Origin: Rubrivivax gelatinosus | Lineage (GTDB): Bacteria; Pseudomonadota; Gammaproteobacteria; Burkholderiales; Burkholderiaceae_C | Assembly (NCBI RefSeq): GCF_004340905.1 | Contig: NZ_SLXD01000011.1 | Coordinates: 147,795 to 211,794, forward strand | Direction: 5' to 3' | DNA length: 64,000 bases | Part shown: positions 32,897-43,300 of the stretch, piece by piece | Numbering within the stretch: position 1 is the stretch's first letter | How the letters are laid out: the number at the start of each line of letters is the position of its first letter | The notes under the pieces: generated by a model | What the model saw: the letters and a program-made list of their open reading frames with translations, nothing else | Database searches by the model: none | Told to the model about the DNA's origin: nothing | Position numbers and translations under genes: made by a program

Positions 32897-33030
32897 TTCA
32901 GCGTACGGCGGGGCGCCACGGCGGCGCCGGCCGATTATCCGGGTGACCCGCCGGCGCGCGGCGCTGTCGCCCGACCTGCTAGATTCGACCGTTTCCCCGC
33001 CCGCCGGGGACCGACTCCACTTCCCGCCGC

Positions 33031-34026
33031 ATGTTCAAGAACGCCCTCGTCTACCGCATCGAACACTGGGACGCGCCCGATCTCGCCGAGATCGAGGACC
33101 GTCTGGCCGGCGCCCGCTTCCTGCCCTGCGGCGCCACCGATCCCGAGTCCTCGGGTTTCGTCGAACCGCGCGGCGAGAACCACGGCGCGCTGGCCGAGAG
33201 TGTCGGCGGCCAGATCATCCTGAAGCTGCGCGCCGAGACCAAGGCCGTGCCCGGCGGCGTCGTCAAGGACGAGCTCGAACGCCGGCTCGACGCCGTCGAG
33301 CAGGAGACCGGCCGCCGCCCCAAGGGCAAACGCGCCAAGGAGCTGAAGGAGGAGATCGTGCGCGAGCTGCTGCCGCGCGCCTTCCCCAAGCGTTCGGCGA
33401 CCATGGTCTGGATCGCGCCCAAGGCCGGGCTTGTCGTGCTCGGCGTCACCGGCGCCAAGAAGGCCGACGCCATCGTCACCCGCCTCGTCGAGCTGCTGGG
33501 CGGGGGATTCCGCCTCGGGCTGGCGCAGACCCAGCTCGCGCCGGCCACCGCGATGGCCGCCTGGCTGGCCGACAAGGAAGCGCCGGCCGGCTTCACGATC
33601 GACCGCGACTGCGAACTCAAGCAGCCCGACAGCGAGAAGGCCGCGGTGCGCTACGCGCGCCACACGCTGGAGCTCGACGAGATCGGCGAGCACATCCGCG
33701 CCGGCAAGCTGCCGACGCAGCTGGCGCTGACCTGGCAGGGCCGGGTGTCCTTCGTGCTCGCGGAGTCGATGGCCATCAAGCGCATCAAGCTGCTCGACGG
33801 CGTGCTCGAGCAGGCCGAGGCCCAGGCGCAGCGTGAAGGGCGCGACTTCGACGGCGACGTCGCGCTGGTCACCGGCGAGATGACCGGGCTGATCGCCGAC
33901 CTGGCCGAGGCGCTGGGCGGCTGGCAGGAGCGCAGCGACGCCGCGCCGGCGCCGCTGCCGGTGCCCGCCGTCGCGCCCGCCGCCCCGGCCGCCGCGACGT
34001 CCACCGCCGACGCACCCTGGGATTGA
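33031..34026 (+). CDS. rdgC: Recombination-associated protein RdgC
   Basis: A 331-residue protein of the RdgC family, which forms DNA-encircling rings and modulates RecA. It starts MFKNALVYRI and contains the family segments FVEPRGENHGALAESVGGQI, TMVWIAPKAGLVVLG and LALTWQGRVSFVLAESMAIK. The last 40 residues are a Pro/Ala-rich tail. It is divergent from cobQ and its stop overlaps a possible TTG start of the rhomboid gene. Confidence 0.95.
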   Translation: MFKNALVYRIEHWDAPDLAEIEDRLAGARFLPCGATDPESSGFVEPRGENHGALAESVGGQIILKLRAETKAVPGGVVKDELERRLDAVEQETGRRPKGKRAKELKEEIVRELLPRAFPKRSATMVWIAPKAGLVVLGVTGAKKADAIVTRLVELLGGGFRLGLAQTQLAPATAMAAWLADKEAPAGFTIDRDCELKQPDSEKAAVRYARHTLELDEIGEHIRAGKLPTQLALTWQGRVSFVLAESMAIKRIKLLDGVLEQAEAQAQREGRDFDGDVALVTGEMTGLIADLAEALGGWQERSDAAPAPLPVPAVAPAAPAAATSTADAPWD

Positions 34027-34037
34027 GCGCCGGCACG

Positions 34038-34640
34038 ATGTTCGGCGCTCCCGTCGCGACGCTGCTGCTGCTCGTCATCGTCGTCGCCAGCGCGGTGGCG
34101 CTGCGCTGGCGCGAGGACTGGCTCGAACGTGGCCTGTTGCGCCCGTTCTGGCTGACACGCCGGGGCCAGTGGGGCACCGTCGTCAGCTCGGCCTTCCTGC
34201 ACGCCGACTGGCCGCACCTGCTGTTCAACGCGTTCACCTTCTGGGCTTTCGCGTTCATGCTGGAGCGGCGCATCGGCAGCGGCGCCTTCGCCGCGCTGTA
34301 CGCGGCGGGCATCGTCGCCAGCGCCGTCGGCACCTGGCTGCAGCACCGGCAGGATCCGGCCTACCGCACGCTCGGCGCCTCGGGCGCCGTGCTGGCGGTG
34401 CTGTTCGCCTCGATCCTGTACTTCCCGAGCGGCTCGCTCTACGTCTTCCCGTTGCCGGTGCCGCTGCCCGCGCCGCTGTTCGCGCTGGGCTATCTGGCGT
34501 ACACGATCTGGGCCTCGCGCCAGGACTTCGGCCGCGTCAACCACGACGCGCACCTGGGTGGTGCGGTCTTGGGGCTCGCCTTCGTCGGGATCACCGACCC
34601 GGCGGCCTTTGCGGCGGCGCTGGCGACCTGGCTGGGCTGA
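34038..34640 (+). CDS. Rhomboid family intramembrane serine protease
   Basis: About 200 residues from ATG 34038; a TTG at 34023 overlapping the rdgC stop is an alternative. It has six predicted helices. The rhomboid signatures are HADWPHLLFNAFTFW, the nucleophile Ser in RTLGASGAVLAVLF, and the catalytic His in NHDAHLGGAVLG. It should cleave membrane proteins within the lipid bilayer; the substrate is unknown. Confidence 0.88.
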   Translation: MFGAPVATLLLLVIVVASAVALRWREDWLERGLLRPFWLTRRGQWGTVVSSAFLHADWPHLLFNAFTFWAFAFMLERRIGSGAFAALYAAGIVASAVGTWLQHRQDPAYRTLGASGAVLAVLFASILYFPSGSLYVFPLPVPLPAPLFALGYLAYTIWASRQDFGRVNHDAHLGGAVLGLAFVGITDPAAFAAALATWLG

Positions 34641-34823
34641 TCAGCGTTCGTACAGGCCCAGCGCGATCGCCTGGGCCGGCACGTCGCGGCCGCGCTCCTC
34701 GATCTCGTGCAGCCGCCGCTCGAGGTCGGCGTCGTCCTCGCTCTCGGCGAGGTAGTGTTCGTCGCGTTCCTGCTGCGATTCCAGGTCGGGCAACAGGGCT
34801 TTCAGGATCTCGACAACGCTCAT
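34641..34823 (-). CDS. DUF3563 family small protein
   Basis: A 60-residue acidic, helical protein (MSVVEILKALLPDLESQQ, then DEHYLAESEDDADLERRLHE). This pattern is typical of DUF3563 proteins of Burkholderiales. It is convergent with the rhomboid gene, with no gap between stops. Function is unknown. Confidence 0.8.
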   Translation of the reverse strand: MSVVEILKALLPDLESQQERDEHYLAESEDDADLERRLHEIEERGRDVPAQAIALGLYER

Positions 34824-35120
34824 GGCTCCACAGGCCGGCTTTTGGCTGGCCCGCTCCGATGGTCTGGCGGTCAGTTTGACTCCGCTCAGGTCATGCCGGA
34901 TTGTGATAAATCAGGGCGCGCACGGCGTCGGAGCGTCGTAGCGGCAGCAATGCGCAACTCCGGTGCATTCGTGCGCCGTTGTCGTGCAATCCTGGGCCTG
35001 CGTCGTCGGAGCGTCACGCGAGGTCGCGATCAGGGTTCAAGTCTTCGCGCGCGGCGCCGAAATGGAGTCGATCGCCCGTCGTGCCTGTGCACGGCGTGTG
35101 CGCAACCGGACCTTCCATCG
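34824..35120. other. Intergenic region between DUF3563 and HD-GYP genes
   Basis: This 297-bp region separates two divergent genes and must hold both promoters. Visible are an AT-richer patch around 34875-34915 (TTTGACT, ATTGTGATAAATCA) and a direct repeat GTCGGAGCGTC near 34927 and 35007. No convincing -35/-10 pair, RNA or small gene is seen. Confidence 0.4.
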
Positions 35121-36404
35121 ATGTCGCTCACGATCGCCGTTCAGGATCTGCGGATCGGGATGTACGTCCACCTCGATCTCGGGTGGATGTCGCACCCGTT
35201 TCCGCTGTCGAGCTTTCGCATCAGTTCCCCGGAACAGATCGCGACCATCCGTTCGCTCGGGCTGCAGCGCCTGCGCTGGGTGCCCGAGCGCAGCGCGCTG
35301 GACGGCGAATCCGCCGCGGCGGCGGTGGCCACCGAAGCGGGCGCCGGGCAGGCGCCGTTCGAGACCCCCGAGCAGCGTGCCGCGCGCCGGCGGCGCGAGG
35401 CGCTGGCCGCCCAGCGCGCCGCGGCGCAGCAGTGCGAGCGCCAGTACATCGAGGCCGGCCGTGCCTGGCGCGAAGCGATGGACGCGGTGCCGCAGCGCCC
35501 CGAGCAGGCGCGCACCACCACCGAGTCGCTGACCGGCGCGCTGCTCGACAAGATGCTGGTCGACGGCGAGATGTGCATCCGGCTGCTGAGCACCGGCGCC
35601 GGCGACCGTGCGACCGCGCATGCGCTCAACGTCACGGTGATCTCGCTGCTGCTGGGCCGCAGTTTCGGCCTGGCGCGCGACGAGATGCTGGACCTGGGCG
35701 TCGGCGCGCTGCTGCACGATGTCGGCAAGATCGACATCCCCGATCGCCTGCACCACCTGGACGACGGCTTCACCAGCGCCGAGCTCAACGCCTACCGCGA
35801 TCACGTCGCCCGCGGTGTCGCCCAGGGCCGCCGCCTGGCGCTGGCGCCGGCGGCGCTGCTGGTGCTGGCCCAGCACCATGAACACGCCGACGGCTCGGGC
35901 TTCCCGATGCGCCTGAGCGTCGAGCGCATGGCCACCGGCTCGCGCATCGTCGCGCTCGTCAACCGCTACGACAACCTCTGCAACCCGGCGCTGCTGGCGC
36001 GCGCGCTGACGCCGCACGAGGCGCTGTCGATCCTGTTCGCGCAGGCGCGCAGCAAGTACGACCCGGCGATCCTCAACGCCTTCATCAAGATGATGGGCGT
36101 GTACCCGGCGGGTTCGGTGGTGCAGCTGTCGGACGAACGCTACGCGCTCGTCGTCAGCGTCAACTCCTCGCGCCCGCTGCGGCCGCGGCTGCTGGTGCAC
36201 GACCCGCGGGTCAGCCGCGACGAGGCCCTGTTCCTGGACCTGGAGACCGAGCCCGACATCGGCATCCGCCGCAGCCTCAGTTCGTCCAAGCTGCCGCGCG
36301 AGGCGCTGGAGTACCTGGCGCCGCGCCATCGCCTGACCTATTTCTTCGAACCCGCCCCGACCCGCGCCGAGGTCGAGGCGCTGGACGAGGAGATCGGGGC
36401 GTGA
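35121..36404 (+). CDS. HD-GYP domain cyclic-di-GMP phosphodiesterase
   Basis: A 427-residue protein with an N-terminal DUF3391 domain (about 1-130; IAVQDLRIGMYVHLDLGWMS) and an HD-GYP domain (about 150-330) with LLHDVGKIDIPD and HHEHADGSGFP. The catalytic HD is intact. The GYP triplet reads GFP, a conservative change. A C-terminal region follows. It probably hydrolyses c-di-GMP in the cytoplasm. Its stop overlaps the GTG of the next gene, also a c-di-GMP enzyme, so the two are one unit. Confidence 0.87.
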   Translation: MSLTIAVQDLRIGMYVHLDLGWMSHPFPLSSFRISSPEQIATIRSLGLQRLRWVPERSALDGESAAAAVATEAGAGQAPFETPEQRAARRRREALAAQRAAAQQCERQYIEAGRAWREAMDAVPQRPEQARTTTESLTGALLDKMLVDGEMCIRLLSTGAGDRATAHALNVTVISLLLGRSFGLARDEMLDLGVGALLHDVGKIDIPDRLHHLDDGFTSAELNAYRDHVARGVAQGRRLALAPAALLVLAQHHEHADGSGFPMRLSVERMATGSRIVALVNRYDNLCNPALLARALTPHEALSILFAQARSKYDPAILNAFIKMMGVYPAGSVVQLSDERYALVVSVNSSRPLRPRLLVHDPRVSRDEALFLDLETEPDIGIRRSLSSSKLPREALEYLAPRHRLTYFFEPAPTRAEVEALDEEIGA

Positions 36405-38497
36405 ACCTGATCGCCGCCTGGGCGCCGCTGCTGGACAGCCTGCCGATGGCGGGCTGGATCGTCGAGCTTGCCGGGCAGACGATCGTTGCCGCCAATCCCG
36501 AGACCGGGCGCCTGCTCGAGCTGCGCAGTGCCGAGCTCGTCGGCCGGCGCGTCACGCAGTGGCTGGCCACGCCCGAGGACCAGGCCTACTGGAGCGAGAT
36601 CGCGACCGGGCACTACGCGCCGCTGCGTTCGGACAGCCTGCTGTGCACGCCCGGGGGCGGCACGCTGCACGTCGAGCGCCACGTGCAGCCGCTGCCCGGC
36701 GGCGCCGCCGGCGTGCCGACGCACGCCCTGGTGACGCTGCGCGACCGCAGCGCCGAGCAGCGCGCCGAGGACGAACGCGAGGCCGTCGTCGCCGAGCTGC
36801 AGGCGACGCTCGAATCGACCGGCGACGGCATCCTCGTCACCGATCTCGAAGGCCGCGTGCGCGCCTTCAACCGCCGCTTCGGCCAGATCTGGGCCGTGCC
36901 CGAGGGCCTGCTGGAGGCGCGTGACAGCGCCGGCATCCACGACTGGATGCGCCGGCGCTCGCTGGACGCCGAGGCCTACGAGCGCCGCCTGGCCTCGCTG
37001 CGCGCTGCGCCGCTGCTGTCCTCGTCCGAACGCCTGGAGCTCGTCGAAGGCCAGACGGTGCAGCGCGTCACGCGCCCGCTGTGGGGGCGCAGCGGGCCGC
37101 AGGGCCGCGTCTACTCGTTCTCCGACCTGACCGAGCTGGTCAAGGTGCGCGCGCTGTCGGAGACGCTGTCCTCGCACGATGCGCTGACGCGCCTGCCCAA
37201 CCGCGCGCTGCTGGCCGAGAAGGTGTCCGACGCCGCACAGCGCTGGCGCCGCGAGCAGCAGCCGTTCGCGCTGCTGGTCGTCGACCTGGACCACTTCCGC
37301 CGCGTCAACGACAGCTTCGGCCAGCGCGTGGCCAACCGCGTGCTGTGCGAGGTGGGCGAGCGCATCGGCGCGGCGCTGCGCTCGCAGGACGTGCTGGCGC
37401 GCATCGGCGGCGACAGTTTCGCCGTGCTCCTGCAGGACGCCGACCGCGCCAGCGCGCAGAAGGCCGTGCTGCGCGTGCTCAACGCGGTCAACACCCAGCC
37501 CTTCGACGCCGAGGGCACGCCGTTCTCGCTGAGCTGCAGCATCGGCATCGCGCTGTGCCCGCAGGACGGCCAGGCGCTGGACGACCTGGTGCGCCAGGCC
37601 GAGGCCGCGGTGCGCAACGCCAAGGCCGCCGGCCGCGCCGGCTACCGCTTCGCCGCGCCGGTGCCCGGCGGCGACGCGCATTCGCACGTGCGCATGGTGC
37701 ACGCGATGCGCGAGGCGCTGAGGGACGGCCACTTCCGCCTGCACTACCAGCCGCAGATCCGACTGCGCGACGGCGCCGTCTGCGGCGCCGAGGCGCTGCT
37801 GCGCTGGCGCGACCCGCAGCTCGGCGAGATCGCGCCGGCGGCCTTCATCCCGGTGGCCGAGGACAGCGGCTTCATCGTCACGCTGGGCAACTGGGTGCTG
37901 TCGCAGGCGGTGCGCCAGGCCGCGCTGTGGCACGAGGCGGGCCGTTCGCTGACGGTGGCCATCAACGTCTCGGCGCTGCAGTTCCGCCAGCCCGACTTCG
38001 TCTCCCAGGTGGCCGACGTGCTGGCCGTCAGCGGCCTGCCGGCGCACCTGCTGGAGCTCGAGCTGACCGAGTCCATCCTCGTCGACAAGGCCGACGAGGC
38101 GCTGGAGCGGCTTCAGGCGCTGGACCGCCTGGGCCTGCAGCTGGCACTCGACGACTTCGGCACCGGCTACTCCTGCCTGGGTTCGCTCAAGCGTGTGCCC
38201 GTGGGCCGGCTGAAGATCGACCGCAGCTTCGTCGCCGGCCTGCCCGACGACGAAACCGACGTCGGCCTGGTGCGTGCGATCACGCAGCTGGCGCAGGCGC
38301 TGGGCAAACGTGTCGTCGCCGAGGGTGTCGAGAACGAGGCGCAGCGGCGTTTCATCGCCGAGCTCGGCTGCGAGAGCTTCCAGGGCTTCCTCTACGCGCC
38401 CGCGATGGACGCCGTGGCCTTCGAGCGCCACCTGCCGCCGCCACGGCCGCGGCCGATGCCGACGGCCGGCGGCCGCCACATCCGGCTCGTGCGCTGA
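36401..38497 (+). CDS. PAS-PAS-GGDEF-EAL protein with degenerate GGDEF motif
   Basis: A 698-residue soluble protein: PAS (about 8-115), a second PAS-like domain (about 125-245), GGDEF (about 255-425) and EAL (about 430-685). The synthase motif reads IGGDSF, so cyclase activity is doubtful and a regulatory GTP-binding role is likelier. The EAL site is complete: EALLRW, ELTES, DDFGTGYS, KIDRSFV, EGVEN. It is expected to degrade c-di-GMP. The GTG start overlaps the HD-GYP stop (GTGA). Confidence 0.9.
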   Translation: MNLIAAWAPLLDSLPMAGWIVELAGQTIVAANPETGRLLELRSAELVGRRVTQWLATPEDQAYWSEIATGHYAPLRSDSLLCTPGGGTLHVERHVQPLPGGAAGVPTHALVTLRDRSAEQRAEDEREAVVAELQATLESTGDGILVTDLEGRVRAFNRRFGQIWAVPEGLLEARDSAGIHDWMRRRSLDAEAYERRLASLRAAPLLSSSERLELVEGQTVQRVTRPLWGRSGPQGRVYSFSDLTELVKVRALSETLSSHDALTRLPNRALLAEKVSDAAQRWRREQQPFALLVVDLDHFRRVNDSFGQRVANRVLCEVGERIGAALRSQDVLARIGGDSFAVLLQDADRASAQKAVLRVLNAVNTQPFDAEGTPFSLSCSIGIALCPQDGQALDDLVRQAEAAVRNAKAAGRAGYRFAAPVPGGDAHSHVRMVHAMREALRDGHFRLHYQPQIRLRDGAVCGAEALLRWRDPQLGEIAPAAFIPVAEDSGFIVTLGNWVLSQAVRQAALWHEAGRSLTVAINVSALQFRQPDFVSQVADVLAVSGLPAHLLELELTESILVDKADEALERLQALDRLGLQLALDDFGTGYSCLGSLKRVPVGRLKIDRSFVAGLPDDETDVGLVRAITQLAQALGKRVVAEGVENEAQRRFIAELGCESFQGFLYAPAMDAVAFERHLPPPRPRPMPTAGGRHIRLVR

Positions 38498-38646
38498 CGG
38501 GCGCACGCCGCGCCGGGCTTCGAAGCGGGCACGCTGGCGCTGCACACGGTCCCGGCCACACCGTCCGGGGGCCGACTCGGCGAAGGCGCGCTGCGCGGAG
38601 CACAATCGGCCTGCCCGTTCAACCGCCACTCCATCGACACCGCCGG

Positions 38647-38964
38647 ATGATCTACAAGTTCAAGAGCCAGGCCACCGGTGACCTGATCATGCTCGGGCCG
38701 CACGGCGACCGCGTGCTGCGCCTGCTCGGACGCGAGCCGGCGCCCCAGGGCATCATCGAGGTCGGGGCGATGGCCGCGGCCATCGCCGCGCTCGAGCAGG
38801 CGGCCGCCGAGGACGACGAGGCGCGCCGCGAGGCGGGCAGCGAGGACCCCGGGGAGGCCGCACGCGTCGCGCGCCAGGTGTCGCTGCGCAGCCGCGTCTG
38901 GCCGATGATCCAGATGCTCAGGCGTGCCCACGAGGCAGGGGAACCGATCGTCTGGGGAGTCTGA
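38647..38964 (+). CDS. DUF1840 family protein
   Basis: A 105-residue protein beginning MIYKFKSQATGDLIMLGPHG and ending in the conserved WPMIQMLRRAHEAGEPIVWGV region. This is the DUF1840 pattern found across betaproteobacteria. The middle is acidic and Ala-rich. It is probably cytoplasmic; function unknown. About 150 bp upstream separates it from the EAL gene. Confidence 0.85.
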   Translation: MIYKFKSQATGDLIMLGPHGDRVLRLLGREPAPQGIIEVGAMAAAIAALEQAAAEDDEARREAGSEDPGEAARVARQVSLRSRVWPMIQMLRRAHEAGEPIVWGV

Positions 38965-39028
38965 GACCGGCGCAGGAGCCGGCGGGCATGCGGCTGCGGC
39001 CGCGGCATCGGAATGGAGAGGGAACACG

Positions 39029-39658
39029 ATGAAACTCTGGAGCGACAGCTGGACCAACGGCGACCGCATCCCGGCGCGTTACGCCGCCGGGCGCCTCGAC
39101 GAGGCAGGCCAGGTCGGCTTCGGCGAGAACCTCAACCCGCACCTGGCCTGGAGCGACGTGCCACCCGAGGCGCGTTCGCTGGTGCTGGTCTGCCACGATT
39201 TCGACGTGCCCAGCCGTGGCGACGACGTCAACCAGCCCGATCGCGAGGTGCCGGCCGACCTGGAGCGGGTGGACTTCTTCCACTGGCTGCTCGTGGACCT
39301 GCCGCCGCGCCCGGCGGTGATCGCCGAAGGCGCCTACAGCCGCGGCTTCACCGCCCGCGGCAAGCCCGGCCCCGACCGGCCCAACGGTGCCCGCCAGGGC
39401 CTCAACGACTACACCGCCTGGTTCGCCGGCGACGCCCGGTTCGCGGGCAAGTACTACGGCTACGACGGCCCGTTCCCGCCGTTCAACGACTCGCTGGTGC
39501 ACCACTACGTGTTCACGCTCTACGCCGTCGTGCTCGAGCGCCTGCCGCTGGAGGGCGACTTCACCGGCCCGCAGGTGCGGCGTGCGCTCGCCGGGCACGC
39601 CTGCGCCGAGGCGACGTTCTCGGGCACCTACACGCTGAACCGGCGCCTCGTGCGGTGA
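39029..39658 (+). CDS. YbhB/YbcL family (PEBP-like) protein
   Basis: A 209-residue phosphatidylethanolamine-binding-like protein (Raf kinase inhibitor superfamily). Family segments include NLNPHLAWSDVPPEARSLVL, FHWLLVDLPP and the conserved glycine/proline-rich GPFPPFNDSLVHHYVFTLYA. The ATG at 39029 has GGGAA 5-6 nt upstream. Ligand and role are not known; the bacterial family is poorly characterised. Confidence 0.85.
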   Translation: MKLWSDSWTNGDRIPARYAAGRLDEAGQVGFGENLNPHLAWSDVPPEARSLVLVCHDFDVPSRGDDVNQPDREVPADLERVDFFHWLLVDLPPRPAVIAEGAYSRGFTARGKPGPDRPNGARQGLNDYTAWFAGDARFAGKYYGYDGPFPPFNDSLVHHYVFTLYAVVLERLPLEGDFTGPQVRRALAGHACAEATFSGTYTLNRRLVR

Positions 39659-39689
39659 GGCGCCGCTGCCGCGCTGCCGGGGGCGGCGC

Positions 39690-40328
39690 ATGAACGAGGC
39701 CACCCGCCTCGTCGTGCTGCGCCACGGCGAGACCGACTGGAACGTCGGCCAGCGCATCCAGGGCCAGCTCGACATCGGCCTGAACCGTGTCGGTCGCTGG
39801 CAGGCCGAACGGGCCGCCACCGCGCTCGCCGACGCGGGGCTGGAGGCGATCTACAGCAGCGACCTGTCGCGCGCCGCCGACACCGCGGCGGCCATCGGCG
39901 CCGTCGCCGGCCTTCAGGTGCGGTTCGATACGGGACTGCGCGAGCGCGCCTTCGGCCATTTCGAGGGCCAGTCCTTCCCGGAGCTCGAGCAGCGCTGGCC
40001 CGAGCAGACGCTGCGCTGGCGCCGCCGCGACCCCGACTGGGGCCCGGAGGGCGGCGAACGTCTGGCCGATTTCTACGGCCGCGTCGTGCCCACCGTGCTG
40101 GCGCTGGCGGCGCGCCATCCGGGCCAGACGGTGGCCCTGGTCGCGCACGGCGGCGTGCTCGACTGCCTGTACCGCGCCGCCACGCGCATCGCGCTGGACG
40201 CGCCGCGCACCTGGACGCTGGGCAACGCCAGCATCAACCGCCTGCTGCACGCCGACGGCGCGCTGGTGCTGGTCGGCTGGAACGACGCCGGCCACCTCGA
40301 AGGCGGCCTCGACGACGCCTCGGCCTGA
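39690..40328 (+). CDS. Histidine phosphatase family protein
   Basis: A 212-residue branch 1 histidine phosphatase. It has the phosphohistidine motif LRHGETDWN near residue 10, IYSSDLSRAADTA, the acidic LRERAFGHFEGQ and the second catalytic His in VAHGGVLD. Annotation pipelines call such proteins phosphoglycerate mutase (GpmB-like). An alpha-ribazole phosphatase (CobC) role is possible given the cobalamin genes nearby, but nothing in the sequence decides it. It is convergent with pilY1. Confidence 0.85.
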   Translation: MNEATRLVVLRHGETDWNVGQRIQGQLDIGLNRVGRWQAERAATALADAGLEAIYSSDLSRAADTAAAIGAVAGLQVRFDTGLRERAFGHFEGQSFPELEQRWPEQTLRWRRRDPDWGPEGGERLADFYGRVVPTVLALAARHPGQTVALVAHGGVLDCLYRAATRIALDAPRTWTLGNASINRLLHADGALVLVGWNDAGHLEGGLDDASA

Positions 40329-40352
40329 TCGGGCCGGGCGCCGCCGCGGCGC

Positions 40353-43300
40353 TCACTCGCTGCGCACCTCGCGCCAGGAGTTCTTGGCCGCCGGGATCGT
40401 CGGCTTGAGCGCCAGATCCTTGGTCTGCGGCGTGCCGTCGGTGGTCTGCAGCAGGCCGCGTACCTTGCCGTCGGGGGTGACGACGGCGTTCACGCCCGAG
40501 GAGTTGGCGGTCGAGGAGATCTCGCTCGAGACGAGCTCGGAGTTCTCGTAACGCGAGCCGGTCGCGAAATCGAGGATGTAGAGCCAGGACGAGGCCGTGC
40601 AGTCGGTCTTGCCGGCGACGTTGGTCGTGAACGCGATCGCGCCGTAGGCCAGCGAGGGGCTGGTGTTGGCCTGCTCGCCGGCCGGCAGGTCCATGTACCA
40701 GCCGCGCTGCGTCGTCCAGGACACCGAGTCGAAGTCCTCGTCGTCCGAAGCGTCGCCGTCGTCGTCGGTGATCGCGCCGTCGCCGGTTTCGCTGTTGCGC
40801 GTGTAGACACGTTTGACCAGCGAGGCGCGGGCGCCGGTGCTGCCGGTGCTGCCCAGCGTGCTGCCGTCGGCGATGGCGTAGAAGGTCTGGGTGAGGTCGC
40901 TGCCGAAGTCGCTGACGGCCAGCAGGCGGCCGGTGCCGACGAGGATCACGCGCTGGCTCTGGATCTCGACCAGCTCGGGTGCCGCGGTCACCGGCTGCAG
41001 GTTGCCGGACGTGTCCTTCAGCACCGCGACCTTGAGCACCGCGTTCGCGTCGGAGGGCTGCAGCGTCAGGTCGAAGCGCCAGAGGTTGCCCAGCAGGTCG
41101 CCGCCGTAGACGTAGCGCACCGTGCCGTCGTCCTCCAGGTAGCCGGCGACGTGCGTCAGCCCGCTGTCGCTGGCCGGCGCGCTGTCGGTCGTCACGTACT
41201 CGTTGACGACGCTGCCGTCCGAGGCGTCGAGCACGAACAGGCGGCCGCGGGTGTCGGTCGCCGCGTTGTAGCCCGAGGTGACGATGACGCGGTAGTTCTC
41301 GCCGACCTTGGCGATGACGGGCCGGCCCAGCGTCTGGCCGACCTTGTTCGCGTAGCTGGAGGTGGCGGCGCCGGGGAACTGCCACTTCACCCACGAACCC
41401 GCGTTGTCCTCGGTGTTGTCGCGCGGCGTGCTGACGTCCAGCGCGTAGTAGGCCCGGCCCGCGGCACCCATGCCGGCGACGAGCAGGCGGCTGGACGTCC
41501 CGACCTTGCCGATCACCGGCGTGCCGTCGAGCTGGGTCTTGAAGGTGTAGGCGCGTTTGGCGGTCTGGCCGATGTCGGCGAGCACTGCGCCGGGCACGAA
41601 GGCCCAGAGCTCGTCGCCGTCGAAGCTGACCGTGCCGTCGTCGTTCGTCGTCTTGGCGATGTCGAAGGCGTGCAGCATGCCTTCGCCCGAGGCGAGGTAG
41701 ACGACGTCGTCGGCGCGGGCGATGACCGGCTCGGCGTTGATCACGGCGCCCAGCAGGCTGGTGCGCGTGCGGTAGGTCGTGCCTTCCAGCGAGCGGCTGC
41801 CGCGCAGGTAGGCGAAGAGCTCCGACGAGCTGCCGTAGGCGCTGCTCGGATTGACCGTGTCGCCGACGTTGGTGGCCGTGAACGCCACGCCGCCGCTGCT
41901 GCCCAGCGTGGCGATCTCGCGCGGCTTGGTCGTCAGGTTGCGCTCGCGCAGCTGTTCGTCCGCCGACCACGCCGGTGTGGTCGAGATCTCGGCGCTCGCC
42001 GAGTCGATCCGGTTGGCCGTCAGGTCGCCCGACCAGCCTGCGGGGTTGTAGGTCGCCATGTAGGCGTAGCCGTCGCCGCGCGTGAGGTTGACGGTGCTCA
42101 CGGCCACCCCGCTCTGCGCGCCGTTCGCGTCGAGCATGTCGTTCATCGCCAGCTGGATGCGTTCGGCGGTCTCGGCGGGTGTCGACGCGGCGTACATCTT
42201 GCCGCGGCCGTTGATCGTCGCGTGCCAGAGATCGTCGACCGCGGTCGGGCTGCGGTCGGAACTCGGGTTCGGCCAGGCCGAGGCCGAGGTCGGCACCGCG
42301 GTGTTCTCGTCGACGTAGAGCGTGCCCTTGGCGCCGAGCGTCAGCGCGTAGGTGTTCAGATGCAGGTTGGTGTTGGGGTCGGCATCGGTCGCCGGCACCT
42401 TGCCGGTGGCCAGGCTGTCTTTGAGGTTGATCGTGTAGTAGGCGAGCGCCAGGTCTGCGAGCGTGTTGTCGTAGATCGTCTGGTAGGGCGCACCGGTGCC
42501 GTAGGTGCCCTGGTCGTAGTCCGGCGGCGTCACGCTGTTGGCGTAGGCGAAGCCGTCGGTGACGATGAAGGCGTTGTTGCGCTGGCAGGCGTACTCGATG
42601 ACGCGGCTGTTGCCGGTGAACTGGCCGCCGATGTACTTCAGCGTCTCGCGCGTCGGCGTGCCGCCGCTGGAGGGGTTGGTGTAGAAGATCCCGGCGACGC
42701 GGCGGCCGTTCTCCGAGGCGGTCGTCGAGTCGATGTCGTACATCGTGACGTTCGCCTGGTTGTTGAACTTCACGACGTCCATGCGCAGGCCGGTCAGGTT
42801 CTCCAGCACCTGGCCGATCGAGGCGCTGAGCATCAGCTTGCGCTTGCGGTAGTACTGGAACCAGTTGGCGAAGTTCTGGATCGCGGCGTCGTAGTCGGCC
42901 GTGGTCGCGTAGTTGGCAGACTTGATCTCGTAGCGCCGCAGCTTGGCGCCGTCGGGTGCGGTGACGCAGGTCGCGCCGGACGGGCAGGTCGTCGTCGAGA
43001 GCTTGGTGTAGTAGGTGGCCGGGTAGTAGGCCATCCAGACCCGCTGCGGCGTCGACGAGGTCACCGTGAACGTGCTCGACGCGGTGCTGGGCGAACTGCA
43101 GACGCTCGTCGAGCTGTAGTTGCAGTAGCGCGCGCCGGCCGGGATCTTCATGCCCTTCAGCGCGATGAAGGTCTTGTTGAGCTGCGTGGACCCGAACGAC
43201 GACGGGATCGCGACGTTGGTCGTCAGGTTCATCGTCGACGTGTACTGCGGGTGCGACTTGGCCGCGGTCGTGCTGGCGGGGTCGTACTCCTTGATCGCGC

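Noticed and set aside
32897..33030. Possible third cobalamin riboswitch upstream of cobQ
   Set aside because: GGATAATCGGCC on the minus strand only faintly resembles a B12 box, and the AACGGGAA and GCCACTG elements are missing.
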